The notes under the pieces: model-generated
The model's input: the letters and a program-made list of their open reading frames with translations, nothing else
Database searches by the model: none
Told to the model about the DNA's origin: nothing
Position numbers and translations under genes: made by a program
Assembly (NCBI GenBank): GCA_025937115.1
Contig: JAICSB010000171.1
Span: forward strand, 1-6,890
Source of the DNA: Pseudonocardiaceae bacterium
GTDB lineage: Bacteria; Actinomycetota; Actinomycetes; Mycobacteriales; Pseudonocardiaceae
Length of the DNA: 6,890 nt
Reading direction: 5' to 3'
Shown: in pieces, positions 1-6,059 of the stretch
How positions within the stretch are numbered: the first letter of the stretch is position 1
How the letters are laid out: the number at the start of each line of letters is the position of its first letter

Positions 1-79
1 CGCGGGCGAGCTTCTCGGTAACGTGCATCCGGTAGTGATCGGGTACCTCGACGTTCCGGCCCTTCACGACAATGTTCAC
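1..79 (-). CDS. hpf: Ribosome hibernation promoting factor, N-terminal fragment
   Basis: This is the 5' end of a gene that runs off the left edge; 26 codons are visible. The GTG start at 77-79 is followed by MNIVVKGRNVEVPDHY and then RMHVTEKLAR, the typical opening of actinobacterial long-form HPF/RaiA proteins. The start is well supported by a near-ideal AGGAGG Shine-Dalgarno six bases upstream. Family knowledge: HPF binds the small ribosomal subunit at the mRNA/tRNA channel and, in its long form, dimerises 70S ribosomes into inactive 100S particles under stress or in stationary phase. Position downstream of the comF-like gene is the order found in mycobacteria. The C-terminal dimerisation domain lies outside the window, so long versus short form cannot be decided here. 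Confidence 0.9.
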   Translation of the reverse strand, partial: MNIVVKGRNVEVPDHYRMHVTEKLAR

Positions 80-85
80 GGGCGA

Positions 86-91
86 CCTCCT
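86..91 (-). promoter_or_regulatory. Strong ribosome binding site of hpf
   Basis: On the minus strand the bases read AGGAGG, with a six-base spacer to the GTG start codon at 77-79. This is the clearest Shine-Dalgarno site near any start in the window and fixes the hpf start. Confidence 0.85.
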
Positions 92-138
92 CGCGTTGTC
101 CAACAGGGACTTCAGCGACACCGGTGGCACTACCAGTG

Positions 139-144
139 ATGATA
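139..144 (-). promoter_or_regulatory. Weak candidate -10 element for hpf
   Basis: On the minus strand the hexamer reads TATCAT, which fits the actinobacterial -10 pattern TANNNT and would give a 5' leader of roughly 50 bases for hpf. No convincing -35 lies 16-18 bases upstream; that stretch is instead part of the GC-rich dyad at 147-171. hpf genes are often driven by stress sigma factors, so a poor housekeeping -35 is not disqualifying, but this is a guess from one hexamer. Confidence 0.2.
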
Positions 145-146
145 CT

Positions 147-171
147 CGGACGGCAGCAGCGGGGCCGTCCG
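147..171 (-). other. GC-rich hairpin between comF-like gene and hpf
   Basis: Arms CGGACGGC (147-154) and GCCGTCCG (164-171) are perfectly complementary over 8 bp with a 9-base loop. There is no U-tract on the minus-strand transcript after it, so it is not a classical intrinsic terminator. It could be a weak terminator after the comF-like gene, part of an hpf leader, or an operator-like dyad just upstream of the candidate -10. The 257-bp gap 80-336 otherwise holds only the mini-ORF at 178-204, the candidate -10 and hpf's own SD site. Confidence 0.4.
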
Positions 172-177
172 CGATGA

Positions 178-204
178 TCACTCGGCCGCCGGCGTCAGAA
201 CCAT
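178..204 (-). other. Leader-like mini-ORF upstream of hpf (MVLTPAAE)
   Basis: An ATG at 202-204 opens an 8-codon frame, MVLTPAAE, ended by TGA at 178-180. A purine-rich GGAGGAGG stretch lies at 215-222, ten bases upstream of the ATG, which is slightly long for a Shine-Dalgarno spacer but usable. The stop is only six bases before the hairpin at 147-171, the arrangement seen in leader peptide plus hairpin attenuators. There is no run of one regulatory amino acid and no U-tract, so the mini-ORF may be chance. No function is claimed. Confidence 0.25.
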
Positions 205-336
205 GGCTTGCTCGCCTCCTCCCGAACGGGCAGCGATGCTGATGCCCGGACGGTAGTCCGCTGACGGTGCGCTCGCCAGGCCTTGGCCTCGCGCGTCGCA
301 GGGTCAACGCTGTGGTAGGTATCACGCCGCCGACGG

Positions 337-1059
337 TTACGACGGTGCGTGACAACCGGCGGCGGCGAGCACCACGATCGCTGGCACCTTGACACCCGTC
401 CGGAGCAGCGCCGCGGCACACGCCGCAGCGGTCGTCCCGGTAGTCACCACGTCGTCGATCAGTACGACGGCAGTACCGGCGGGTGGCAGGCCGGCCCGGC
501 GTGGCAGCACCCGTCCCGCCAGATTGGCTTGCCGAGCCGCTGCCGCTAAACCGACCGAGTCGCGGACCCCGGGGCCGACCCGCAACGCGGGCGCGACCGC
601 CGCGGCCACCCCCACACCTGCCAGCGAAGCCGCCGCCCGCTCGGCCAGCAGCGTCACATGCTGCCCCCCACGCCGACCCGCAGCCACCCGCCGCGACGGC
701 ACCGGCACCAGCCAAACACCAGACCCGCAACGTTCTGGATGCAGACTGCGGTAATCGGGCCCTGTTTTACCGCAGTCTGCATCCAGAACGGGGAGTTGAA
801 GCAGCGCGGCGGCGAGGGCGCTGCCCAACGGGCCGGCGAGGTCTCGGCGGCCGCGTTCCTTATAGGCCAGCAGCGTGGTACGCAACCGGCCGCGGTAGGC
901 GCCCAGCGCGTACACCGGCGGGCCAGCCGGGCAACACGGCGGATAGACCCGCATTGGGGAGCCCAGGAGCCCAGCACAGTCTGCGCACAACAGCGGTCCG
1001 GGCACTGCGCAACCACCGCATTCGACGGGCAACAGCAGATCCAGCAGCGGCCTCAACAC
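337..1059 (-). CDS. ComF-family phosphoribosyltransferase-like protein carrying an in-frame palindromic insert
   Basis: The product is about 240 residues from the GTG at 1057-1059. This start is chosen because the next residues (VLRPLLDLLLPVECGGC) align with the N-terminus I recall for the M. tuberculosis Rv3242c protein; a TTG at 1119 would add 20 unremarkable residues, and neither start has a well-placed Shine-Dalgarno. Two CxxC pairs (residues 14-17 and 25-28) suggest a zinc ribbon. The PRPP-binding motif VLIDDVVTTGTT is at about 199-210, and the RDSVGL and RQANLAGR segments precede it. ComF proteins are linked to natural competence in some bacteria; the role in actinobacteria is unknown. 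The gene follows lpqB and precedes hpf, as in mycobacteria. Residues about 91-110 are encoded by the 60-bp inverted repeat at 731-790 and appear to be an insertion relative to Rv3242c. The frame is intact and both conserved motifs flank the insert, so the protein may still be functional. Confidence 0.85.
   Translation of the reverse strand: MLRPLLDLLLPVECGGCAVPGPLLCADCAGLLGSPMRVYPPCCPAGPPVYALGAYRGRLRTTLLAYKERGRRDLAGPLGSALAAALLQLPVLDADCGKTGPDYRSLHPERCGSGVWLVPVPSRRVAAGRRGGQHVTLLAERAAASLAGVGVAAAVAPALRVGPGVRDSVGLAAAARQANLAGRVLPRRAGLPPAGTAVVLIDDVVTTGTTAAACAAALLRTGVKVPAIVVLAAAGCHAPS
731..790. repeat. Perfect 24-bp inverted repeat inside the comF-like gene (candidate palindromic mobile element)
   Basis: Left arm 731-754 begins CGTTCTGGATGC and ends GCGGTAA; right arm 767-790 is its exact reverse complement, with a 12-base loop TCGGGCCCTGTT (755-766). 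Total length is 60 bp, a multiple of three. In the comF frame it reads VLDADCG, a short loop segment KTGPD, then YRSLHPER, with no stop codon. Because it is a near-palindrome, insertion in either orientation would encode nearly the same peptide. It could form a very stable hairpin in single-stranded DNA or mRNA. No transposase or clear target duplication is visible; a 4-base AACG occurs at 729-732 and 787-790 but is too short to rely on. Mobility is inferred, not shown. Confidence 0.9.
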
Positions 1060-1108
1060 CTCACCGAGCGTGCCAGGGGCCCGCCCAGCCGCCCGCTGGC
1101 AGCCAGCA

Positions 1109-1120
1109 GTTGTGCACAAC
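1109..1120. promoter_or_regulatory. 12-bp perfect palindrome near the start of the comF-like gene
   Basis: GTTGTGCACAAC is identical to its own reverse complement. It lies about 50 bases upstream of the chosen GTG start of the comF-like gene and overlaps the alternative TTG start. Each strand contains TTGTGCACA, one base away from the actinobacterial DnaA box TTGTCCACA. It might be a repressor operator or a weak DnaA site; nothing else supports either. Confidence 0.25.
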
Positions 1121-1139
1121 GGTCGTGGCCGTCCCCACT

Positions 1140-1154
1140 GCCGCGGAGCGCGGC
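1140..1154 (-). terminator. Possible hairpin terminator after lpqB
   Basis: GCCGCG (1140-1145) and CGCGGC (1149-1154) form a 6-bp all-GC stem with a 3-base loop, about 30 bases past the lpqB stop codon in the direction of transcription. There is no U-tract. Such hairpins are sometimes proposed as terminators in GC-rich actinobacteria, but short GC palindromes are also common by chance here. Confidence 0.2.
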
Positions 1155-1167
1155 TTGCGCCGGTGAC

Positions 1168-1195
1168 TCAGCCCGGGTACAGCTCAGCCCGGGTA
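1168..1195. repeat. Short tandem repeat across the lpqB stop codon
   Basis: TCAGCCCGGGTA occurs at 1168-1179 and again at 1184-1195, a 12-base exact repeat with a 16-bp period. The copy at 1184-1195 contains the lpqB stop codon and the last codons (Tyr-Pro-Gly); the other copy lies just beyond. It looks like a local duplication of the gene end. Confidence 0.6.
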
Positions 1196-2902
1196 TAGGG
1201 GTGCCGAACCCGGTCCGATCCCGCCGAGCAAGGGTTCCCACACCTCTTGGGTGTCCGAATACGCCCACAACCCGGTGGCGTCTGCCACCAACACCTCACG
1301 GCCGGGTGCGGCGACGACTTCGGTGAGCGGGCCGGTGAGGTTGGTGGCGGACAACTGCCGAACGGTGAGCCCGTCCACGGACACCGACGACACCTGTGGG
1401 GACGGCCCGGCCGCCGCCACCACCAGGAGTTCTGGACGCGCCCAGTCCACGCTGGCCAGAGGCGGCAGGCTGCCGTCTCGCAGCACCTGTGGATGGCGCA
1501 GGCTCACCAATCCCGACTCGGTCACCACCGCGGCCACCACCAACCGGCCGCCGACCACCGCGGCCACCTGCGCGCCGTCCCTGGACGACCGCAGTTCCGA
1601 GATTGTCCCCAACCGGGTCAGTTCAGTCGCGTTGACCTGGTAGGTCAACGGCGGTCCGGCCCCGGAAAGGGCGACGCCCATCACCGTGCGACCGTTGATC
1701 ACCGTCCACACCTCGGTGCCGGAGGGCCGCCAGGTGGGTCGGCTCATGGTGTCCGCGTCCAACGGCACCGCCGCCAGATCGCCGTCTGATGGGCCCACCC
1801 GCAGCTGCGGACGCCCGTCCGGACCGCCCACAACAGCCGCCAACAGCTCTCCACCAGGATTCGAGCTAGCCGCGCGGAGCACACTGAACTGGCCGGCTCC
1901 GGCCGGGCCCACTGCCGGAGTGCCGTCCAATCTGCGCAGTCGCCCACCGATGACGACCTGCCCTGGCACGTCGGGCCGCGGCCCGGTCGGCGCAGCGTAG
2001 GCGGCGATATCAGCCGAGCGCCACTCCGCCTGCGCCGGCACCAGCGGCTCACCGTCGGCAAGTAGTCGCATCGGGGCGGGGACCAGGCCGTCGAGAGAAC
2101 TGACGATCTGCGCCGCGACCAGGCGCCGTTGCTGATCCGTCAGCGCGTCCACCCCACTGAGGTTGATCACCGTCCGTCCCGAGCGGCTGACCAGCACGTT
2201 GGATCGCAGCCGGGTCCCTCCGGGGATCGCCGTCCGAACGGCACCGGCCAGCCGCTCGGACGGTCCGGCCAGCAGCAAGTCCAACACCCGCCCGGGTAGC
2301 GTGGCCGCCGGTTGGGCAGGCACCCAGCGCAGGTCGGGCACCATGGTGCCACGGTTCGGGTCGACGAAGCTGACCCGAACTTGACGGTAGTTGCGCTGCA
2401 CGGCGCTGGCCTCCACCAGCACACCCGGCGGGGGGTTGGTGATCCGCCACTCGCCATGCTCGGTGACCACGTCGAGCGGGATGGAGAAGGCCCCCGCCGA
2501 GGGCATGAAGCTGCCATCGGCGGTGAGCACACCAAGCCGCGAACCCCCCACCCGGATGCGCCGGACGCCGCCATTGGGGTCGGCCTGCGGGGCAGCCCCG
2601 GGTGCATCCTCGATCACGGTCAGGCCGGCGCGGTCGTCCCAGTTCGCCGCCGCGGTGCGGGACAGAAAAGCGCGGGCGGCGGCGTGCCCGTTCGCCGGGT
2701 TGCCGGTGGCCTCGATGAACTCGCGCACCAACCGGAAAGGGTCTACCCCCCGTTGTGGACCGACTGGTGCAGCCGAGCCGGAACCCACCGGCATGGACCG
2801 CACCACTTCGAGATCGGAGCTCTCCGGGACTGCCGCGCAGCCCGCCAGGGGAACAACGATGAGCAGGACGGTAGCCAGCAGGCGTAACAGGCGCATCGGC
2901 AT
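1184..2902 (-). CDS. lpqB: Lipoprotein LpqB, partner of the MtrAB two-component system
   Basis: The 572-residue product starts with a lipoprotein signal peptide: a short basic N-region, a hydrophobic core (residues 8-19) and the lipobox LAGC with Cys22 as the predicted lipidated residue. After a linker, residues about 195-275 form a GerMN-type domain (RVLDLLLAGPSERL, then VINLSGVDALTDQQRRLVAAQI). The C-terminal half, about 310-560, has the repetitive beta-rich pattern of the LpqB propeller domain. Family knowledge: LpqB sits on the outer face of the cytoplasmic membrane and, in mycobacteria, interacts with the extracellular part of MtrB and modulates MtrA phosphorylation, cell envelope properties and division. 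The start ATG lies two bases after the mtrB stop, so the two genes are very likely translationally coupled. A second ATG two codons in is an equally possible start and would not change the mature protein. The length is close to that of other LpqB proteins. Confidence 0.95.
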   Translation of the reverse strand: MPMRLLRLLATVLLIVVPLAGCAAVPESSDLEVVRSMPVGSGSAAPVGPQRGVDPFRLVREFIEATGNPANGHAAARAFLSRTAAANWDDRAGLTVIEDAPGAAPQADPNGGVRRIRVGGSRLGVLTADGSFMPSAGAFSIPLDVVTEHGEWRITNPPPGVLVEASAVQRNYRQVRVSFVDPNRGTMVPDLRWVPAQPAATLPGRVLDLLLAGPSERLAGAVRTAIPGGTRLRSNVLVSRSGRTVINLSGVDALTDQQRRLVAAQIVSSLDGLVPAPMRLLADGEPLVPAQAEWRSADIAAYAAPTGPRPDVPGQVVIGGRLRRLDGTPAVGPAGAGQFSVLRAASSNPGGELLAAVVGGPDGRPQLRVGPSDGDLAAVPLDADTMSRPTWRPSGTEVWTVINGRTVMGVALSGAGPPLTYQVNATELTRLGTISELRSSRDGAQVAAVVGGRLVVAAVVTESGLVSLRHPQVLRDGSLPPLASVDWARPELLVVAAAGPSPQVSSVSVDGLTVRQLSATNLTGPLTEVVAAPGREVLVADATGLWAYSDTQEVWEPLLGGIGPGSAPLYPG

Positions 2903-2904
2903 CG

Positions 2905-4578
2905 TTAGCGCCCCGGTCCAGCGGGCACCCGAGGTCCCTGCACGGCTGGCCCCGACCCCGAGGACCCCCCGGGGGGGCCCAGCGGCAGCGGGCTGCCGGT
3001 GAGCTTAACGTCCCGGCTTCTCGGCAGCGTGAGCCGAAACGCGCTGCCCTGCCCCGGTGCACCCCAGGCCTGCAACCAGCCGCCGTGCAGGCGGGCGTCC
3101 TCCAGGCTGATCGACAGTCCGAGTCCGGTGCCACCAGTGCGCCGATCACGCGATGGGTCACCCCGCCAGAATCGGGTGAACACCAGGTCCTGCTGGCCCG
3201 GCTGCAGCCCGATGCCGTGGTCGCGTACCACCACCGCGACCGCGTCGGAGTCGGATGCGACGATCACTTCAACCGGGTGACCCTCGCCGTGGTCCAACGC
3301 GTTGGTCAGCAGATTGCGCAGGATCCGCTCGACCCGCCGCGGGTCGACCTCGGCGAGCACCTCATCGTCCGGCAGATCCAGCTCCAGCGCAGTGCCGGCG
3401 CGGTCGGCCACCGCGCGCACCGAGGCCGCCGCACTCGCCACGGTGTCGCGCAGGTCGACGGTCTCACCGTGCAGTTCGGCGACCCCGGCGTCCAGCCGGG
3501 AGATCTCCAGCAGCTCAGCCAGCAACGTTTCGAATCGGTCCAGCTCGCTGACCAGCAGCTCGACCGGGCGGTGCAGCACCGGGTGCAGCTTGTCGCGTGA
3601 CTCATAGAGCAAATCGGCGGCCATCCGGACCGTGGTCAGCGGGGTACGCAGCTCGTGGGACACATCGGAGGTGAAACCGCGCTGCAGCTCGCCGAACTCC
3701 TCGAGCTGACGGATCTGCCGCTGGATGCTGGCGGCCATCTCGTTGAACGAGGTGCCCAGCCGGGCCATGTCGTCCTCCCCGACGACCGGGATGCGCTCTT
3801 CAAGGTGGCCGTGGGCGAACCGTTCGGCAACCTCGGCGGCTTGCCGGACCGGAACCACCACCTGGCGGGTCACCAGGCTGGCGATGCCCGCGATCAGCAC
3901 CAGCAGCACCAACCCGCCGAGCACCAGGGTGGACTGCACCAAGGTCAGGGTGCGCTGCTCCGCGGTGAGCGGGAACAGCAGGTACAGCTGCATCGTGCGG
4001 CCCGCGCTGGCGACTGGCATGCCGACGACCAGCATGGTCACCCCGGTCGAACCGCGTTGCACTGTGGTGATCTTGTGAGCGAGCGCGCCGCGTTCCACCG
4101 CCGAGCGCAGTACCGCGGGGACGTCGTCCAGCGGACCGATCTTCTGGCCAGTGCCGACCACCCCGGACGGGTCCCCGCCGTCGACCAGCACCGGCTCGTA
4201 AGTGCCGGCGCTAGCCGTGGCGGGACCCGTACCGGTCGGATCCGGATTCGTCAGCCGATCGACAGCGGTGGTGAGCCGGCCCGCCAACGAGGCCGAGGTC
4301 GGATCCACCGCGCCGAGCTCGGACTCCACCAGGATCCTGCTGTTCTCGGCTTGCAACATCGCAGCCTGCGTCTTGTTCTCGATCAGCCGTTGGGCAAGCT
4401 GCGCCTGCAGCACCATGCCCAGCACCAACACCACGGTGGACGACAGCGCGACGGTGCTGCTCACCACCCGCGCCTTCAATGAGCGGCGCCACACCGCGCC
4501 GAACATGGCGGCCAGCTCGCTGGCCGCTCCGGCGACCGGGCGCAGCTGGTCGGTCGCCCGGTCGGCGAGCGATGTCAC
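2905..4578 (-). CDS. mtrB: Sensor histidine kinase MtrB
   Basis: The 557-residue product has the full architecture of MtrB. A first transmembrane helix lies at about 38-58, an extracytoplasmic sensor region at 59-212, a second helix at about 213-237 and a HAMP linker at about 238-290. The dimerisation/phosphoacceptor domain contains DVSHELRTPLTTVRM with His308 as the phosphorylated residue. The ATPase domain shows the N box (RNLLTNALDHGE, 421-432), G1 box (DHGIG, 453-457), F box (FTRFWRGD, 467-474) and G2 box (GGTGLGL, 482-488). All catalytic motifs are intact. The tail after about 523 is Pro/Gly/Ser-rich and likely disordered. The GTG start at 4576-4578 is 37 bp after the mtrA stop, with AGGGA ten bases upstream. 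Family knowledge: MtrB localises to the septum and poles in mycobacteria and phosphorylates MtrA in control of division, cell wall and osmotic genes. Confidence 0.96.
   Translation of the reverse strand: MTSLADRATDQLRPVAGAASELAAMFGAVWRRSLKARVVSSTVALSSTVVLVLGMVLQAQLAQRLIENKTQAAMLQAENSRILVESELGAVDPTSASLAGRLTTAVDRLTNPDPTGTGPATASAGTYEPVLVDGGDPSGVVGTGQKIGPLDDVPAVLRSAVERGALAHKITTVQRGSTGVTMLVVGMPVASAGRTMQLYLLFPLTAEQRTLTLVQSTLVLGGLVLLVLIAGIASLVTRQVVVPVRQAAEVAERFAHGHLEERIPVVGEDDMARLGTSFNEMAASIQRQIRQLEEFGELQRGFTSDVSHELRTPLTTVRMAADLLYESRDKLHPVLHRPVELLVSELDRFETLLAELLEISRLDAGVAELHGETVDLRDTVASAAASVRAVADRAGTALELDLPDDEVLAEVDPRRVERILRNLLTNALDHGEGHPVEVIVASDSDAVAVVVRDHGIGLQPGQQDLVFTRFWRGDPSRDRRTGGTGLGLSISLEDARLHGGWLQAWGAPGQGSAFRLTLPRSRDVKLTGSPLPLGPPGGSSGSGPAVQGPRVPAGPGR
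2965..2977. repeat. C6-G7 homopolymer tract near the 3' end of mtrB
   Basis: Six C (2965-2970) are followed directly by seven G (2971-2977), within the codons for GPPGG (residues about 534-538 of MtrB). It is the longest pair of mononucleotide runs I saw in the window and is self-complementary. Confidence 0.8.
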
Positions 4579-4615
4579 CGCGAAATGATCCCTGATCCGG
4601 GTATCGGCGCAGGTC

Positions 4616-5293
4616 TCACGTGGTGCCGGCCTTATACCCGATACCGCGCACGGTGAGCACTACCTCGGGATGCTCGGGATCCCGCTCGACCTTGGAGCGC
4701 AGCCGCTGCACGTGCACATTGACCAAGCGGGTGTCCGCGGCGTGCCGGTAACCCCAGACCTGCTCGAGCAACACCTCGCGGGTGAACACCTGGCGCGGCT
4801 TGCGGGCCAGCGCGAGCAGCAGCTCGAACTCCAGCGGCGTCAGCGAGATCGGTGTCCCGTCCCGGCTGACCCGGTGGCCCGGCACGTCGATCTCCAGGTC
4901 GCCGATGGTGAGTTGCTCGGCGGGATCGGCTTCGATACGGCGCAACCGGGCGCGCAACCGCGCCACCAGCTCCTGGGTCTTGGGCGGCTTGACCATGTAG
5001 TCGTCAGCGCCGGACTCCAGGCCCAGCACCACGTCGACGGTGTCGCTCTTCGCAGTGAGCACCACGACTGGGACATCGGACTCGGCACGGATCGCCTTGC
5101 ACACGTCGATGCCGCTCATGCCCGGCAACATCAGGTCCAACAACACCAGGTCCGGCTTCAGCTCGCGCAGCGCGGGCATTACCTTGGTGCCCTCGCCGAT
5201 CACCGCGGTCTCGAAGCCCGCCTGACGCAGCGCGATGGACAACATCTCAGCGGACGCGGGATCATCCTCCACCACGAGCACACGAGCTGCCAT
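4616..5293 (-). CDS. mtrA: Response regulator MtrA (OmpR/PhoB family)
   Basis: The 225-residue product has a receiver domain (about 1-118) and a winged-helix DNA-binding domain (about 125-222). Visible receiver residues are the acidic pocket E9-D10-D11, the phosphoacceptor Asp53 in LLDLMLPGM, Thr80 in VVLTAKSDT, Tyr99 and Lys102. The segment GYRHAADTRLVNVHVQRLRSKVE contains the recognition helix and is almost identical to M. tuberculosis MtrA. Position 104 is Pro (KPPK) where MtrA and most OmpR-family receivers have Phe or another hydrophobic residue (KPFK); this was confirmed in the nucleotides (AAG CCG CCC AAG). The ATG at 5291-5293 directly follows a small hairpin, and only a weak GGTGG precedes it. 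Family knowledge: MtrA is essential in M. tuberculosis and controls cell-division, cell-wall and replication-linked genes. The gene lies 52 bp after tmk and 37 bp before mtrB. Confidence 0.96.
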   Translation of the reverse strand: MAARVLVVEDDPASAEMLSIALRQAGFETAVIGEGTKVMPALRELKPDLVLLDLMLPGMSGIDVCKAIRAESDVPVVVLTAKSDTVDVVLGLESGADDYMVKPPKTQELVARLRARLRRIEADPAEQLTIGDLEIDVPGHRVSRDGTPISLTPLEFELLLALARKPRQVFTREVLLEQVWGYRHAADTRLVNVHVQRLRSKVERDPEHPEVVLTVRGIGYKAGTT

Positions 5294-5308
5294 GCCACCA
5301 TCGTGGCA
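5293..5308 (-). promoter_or_regulatory. Small hairpin abutting the mtrA start codon
   Basis: TGCCAC (5293-5298) and GTGGCA (5303-5308) form a 6-bp stem with a 4-base loop. On the transcript it ends at the A of the mtrA ATG and contains the only purine-rich stretch (GATGGTGG) that could act as ribosome binding site. It could limit translation initiation; this is inference from pairing alone. Confidence 0.35.
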
Positions 5309-5323
5309 TTGCGCGCGACGGTC

Positions 5324-5338
5324 CCGCCCGTCGGGCGG
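5324..5338 (-). terminator. GC hairpin between tmk and mtrA
   Basis: CCGCCC (5324-5329) and GGGCGG (5333-5338) form a 6-bp all-GC stem with a 3-base loop, eight bases after the tmk stop codon. No U-tract follows. It might attenuate read-through from tmk into mtrA or simply reflect base composition. Confidence 0.25.
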
Positions 5339-5345
5339 CAGTCGC

Positions 5346-6032
5346 TTAGCCGATCAGCCGCACCGCCAGTTCGCTGAGGTTGCTCGTTGCGGAGGCGCCG
5401 GCGGCAGCGCCGGCGAAACTCGGGCCGGCGAAACTCGGGCCGTCTAAGACAGTCCACGGGGCAAGCCAGCCGCTGGCGGCCAGATCGTCATAGACGGCTG
5501 CGCACCGCGCCTGCAGTCCATGATCGGTCTCGTACAGGTCCTTCGCCCGCGCGCTGTCGGCGCCAGCCCGACGATCCGCACGGGCAGCGGCAACACTCAT
5601 CGGCACCCGCAGCAGCAGCTGGAGATCGGGCACCGGGACACCGAACCGGTCGACCTCCAGGCCACGGAGCCAGTCGACGAACGGGCCCTGCGCATCCTCG
5701 TGCAGCCGCGCCGCGCCGTATGCCGCATTCGACGCGACGTAGCGATCCAGCAGTACCACGTCGTGGCCGCAGCGCAGCGCACGCAGCTGCTCGGCGGCAG
5801 CTCGCCGATCCAGAGCGAACAGCACCGCCATGCCGTGCACCGAGCTGGCCAGATCGCCCAGCCGCCCGTAAAGCGCGTCGCGCGCCAGCTCGGCGTGTAC
5901 GTCGAGGTCGTATCGGGGAAACGCGATCCGGGCGACGCTCGCGCCTCGGTCCCTCAGCGCGGTGACCAATCCGTCGGCCAGGGTGCGCTTACCCGCCCCA
6001 TCGAGCCCCTCAATAACCACCAGCCTGCCCAC
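5346..6032 (-). CDS. tmk: Thymidylate (dTMP) kinase
   Basis: The product phosphorylates dTMP to dTDP with ATP, a cytoplasmic step in dTTP synthesis. The chosen GTG start at 6030-6032 gives 228 residues beginning MGRLVVIEGLDGAGKRT, matching the family N-terminus. A longer ATG frame from 6074 adds 14 residues encoded by the intergenic inverted repeat and is unlikely. Motifs: P-loop GLDGAGKRT (9-17), substrate-site FPRYD (38-42), LLDRYVASNAAYGAARL with the DRY signature (96-98), and a LID-like basic stretch RADRRAG (151-157). It most resembles the mycobacterial type of Tmk, which lies next to mtrA there too. The C-terminal region has a tandem GPSFA-GPSFA (198-207) from a 15-bp duplication, in a part of the protein that varies between species. 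The family is short and usually about 210 residues, so this one is slightly long. Confidence 0.94.
   Translation of the reverse strand: MGRLVVIEGLDGAGKRTLADGLVTALRDRGASVARIAFPRYDLDVHAELARDALYGRLGDLASSVHGMAVLFALDRRAAAEQLRALRCGHDVVLLDRYVASNAAYGAARLHEDAQGPFVDWLRGLEVDRFGVPVPDLQLLLRVPMSVAAARADRRAGADSARAKDLYETDHGLQARCAAVYDDLAASGWLAPWTVLDGPSFAGPSFAGAAAGASATSNLSELAVRLIG
5410..5439. repeat. tmk: 15-bp tandem duplication in tmk
   Basis: CCGGCGAAACTCGGG occurs twice head to tail (5410-5424 and 5425-5439) with no mismatch. It preserves frame and encodes GPSFA twice near the Tmk C-terminus. Perfect identity suggests a recent event. Confidence 0.9.
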
Positions 6033-6059
6033 GCCCGCACACGCTAGACCAGCCCTACA

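Noticed and set aside
195..419. A 74-codon minus-strand frame between the comF-like gene and hpf.
   Set aside because: It overlaps the comF-like 3' end in another frame, is rich in Arg/Ser as expected of out-of-frame GC-rich DNA, and matches no family I recognise.
731..790. Interpreting the comF palindrome as an intrinsic terminator.
   Set aside because: It lies in the middle of an intact coding frame with conserved motifs on both sides and has no U-tract, so premature termination there would truncate the protein.
2049..3161. A 370-codon minus-strand open frame overlapping lpqB and mtrB.
   Set aside because: It lies across two confidently identified genes and has the Arg/Gly/Ala-rich composition of a shadow frame.
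3655..4482. A 275-codon plus-strand frame opposite mtrB.
   Set aside because: It is His/Gln/Arg-rich, antisense to the intact mtrB frame, and shows no recognisable domain.
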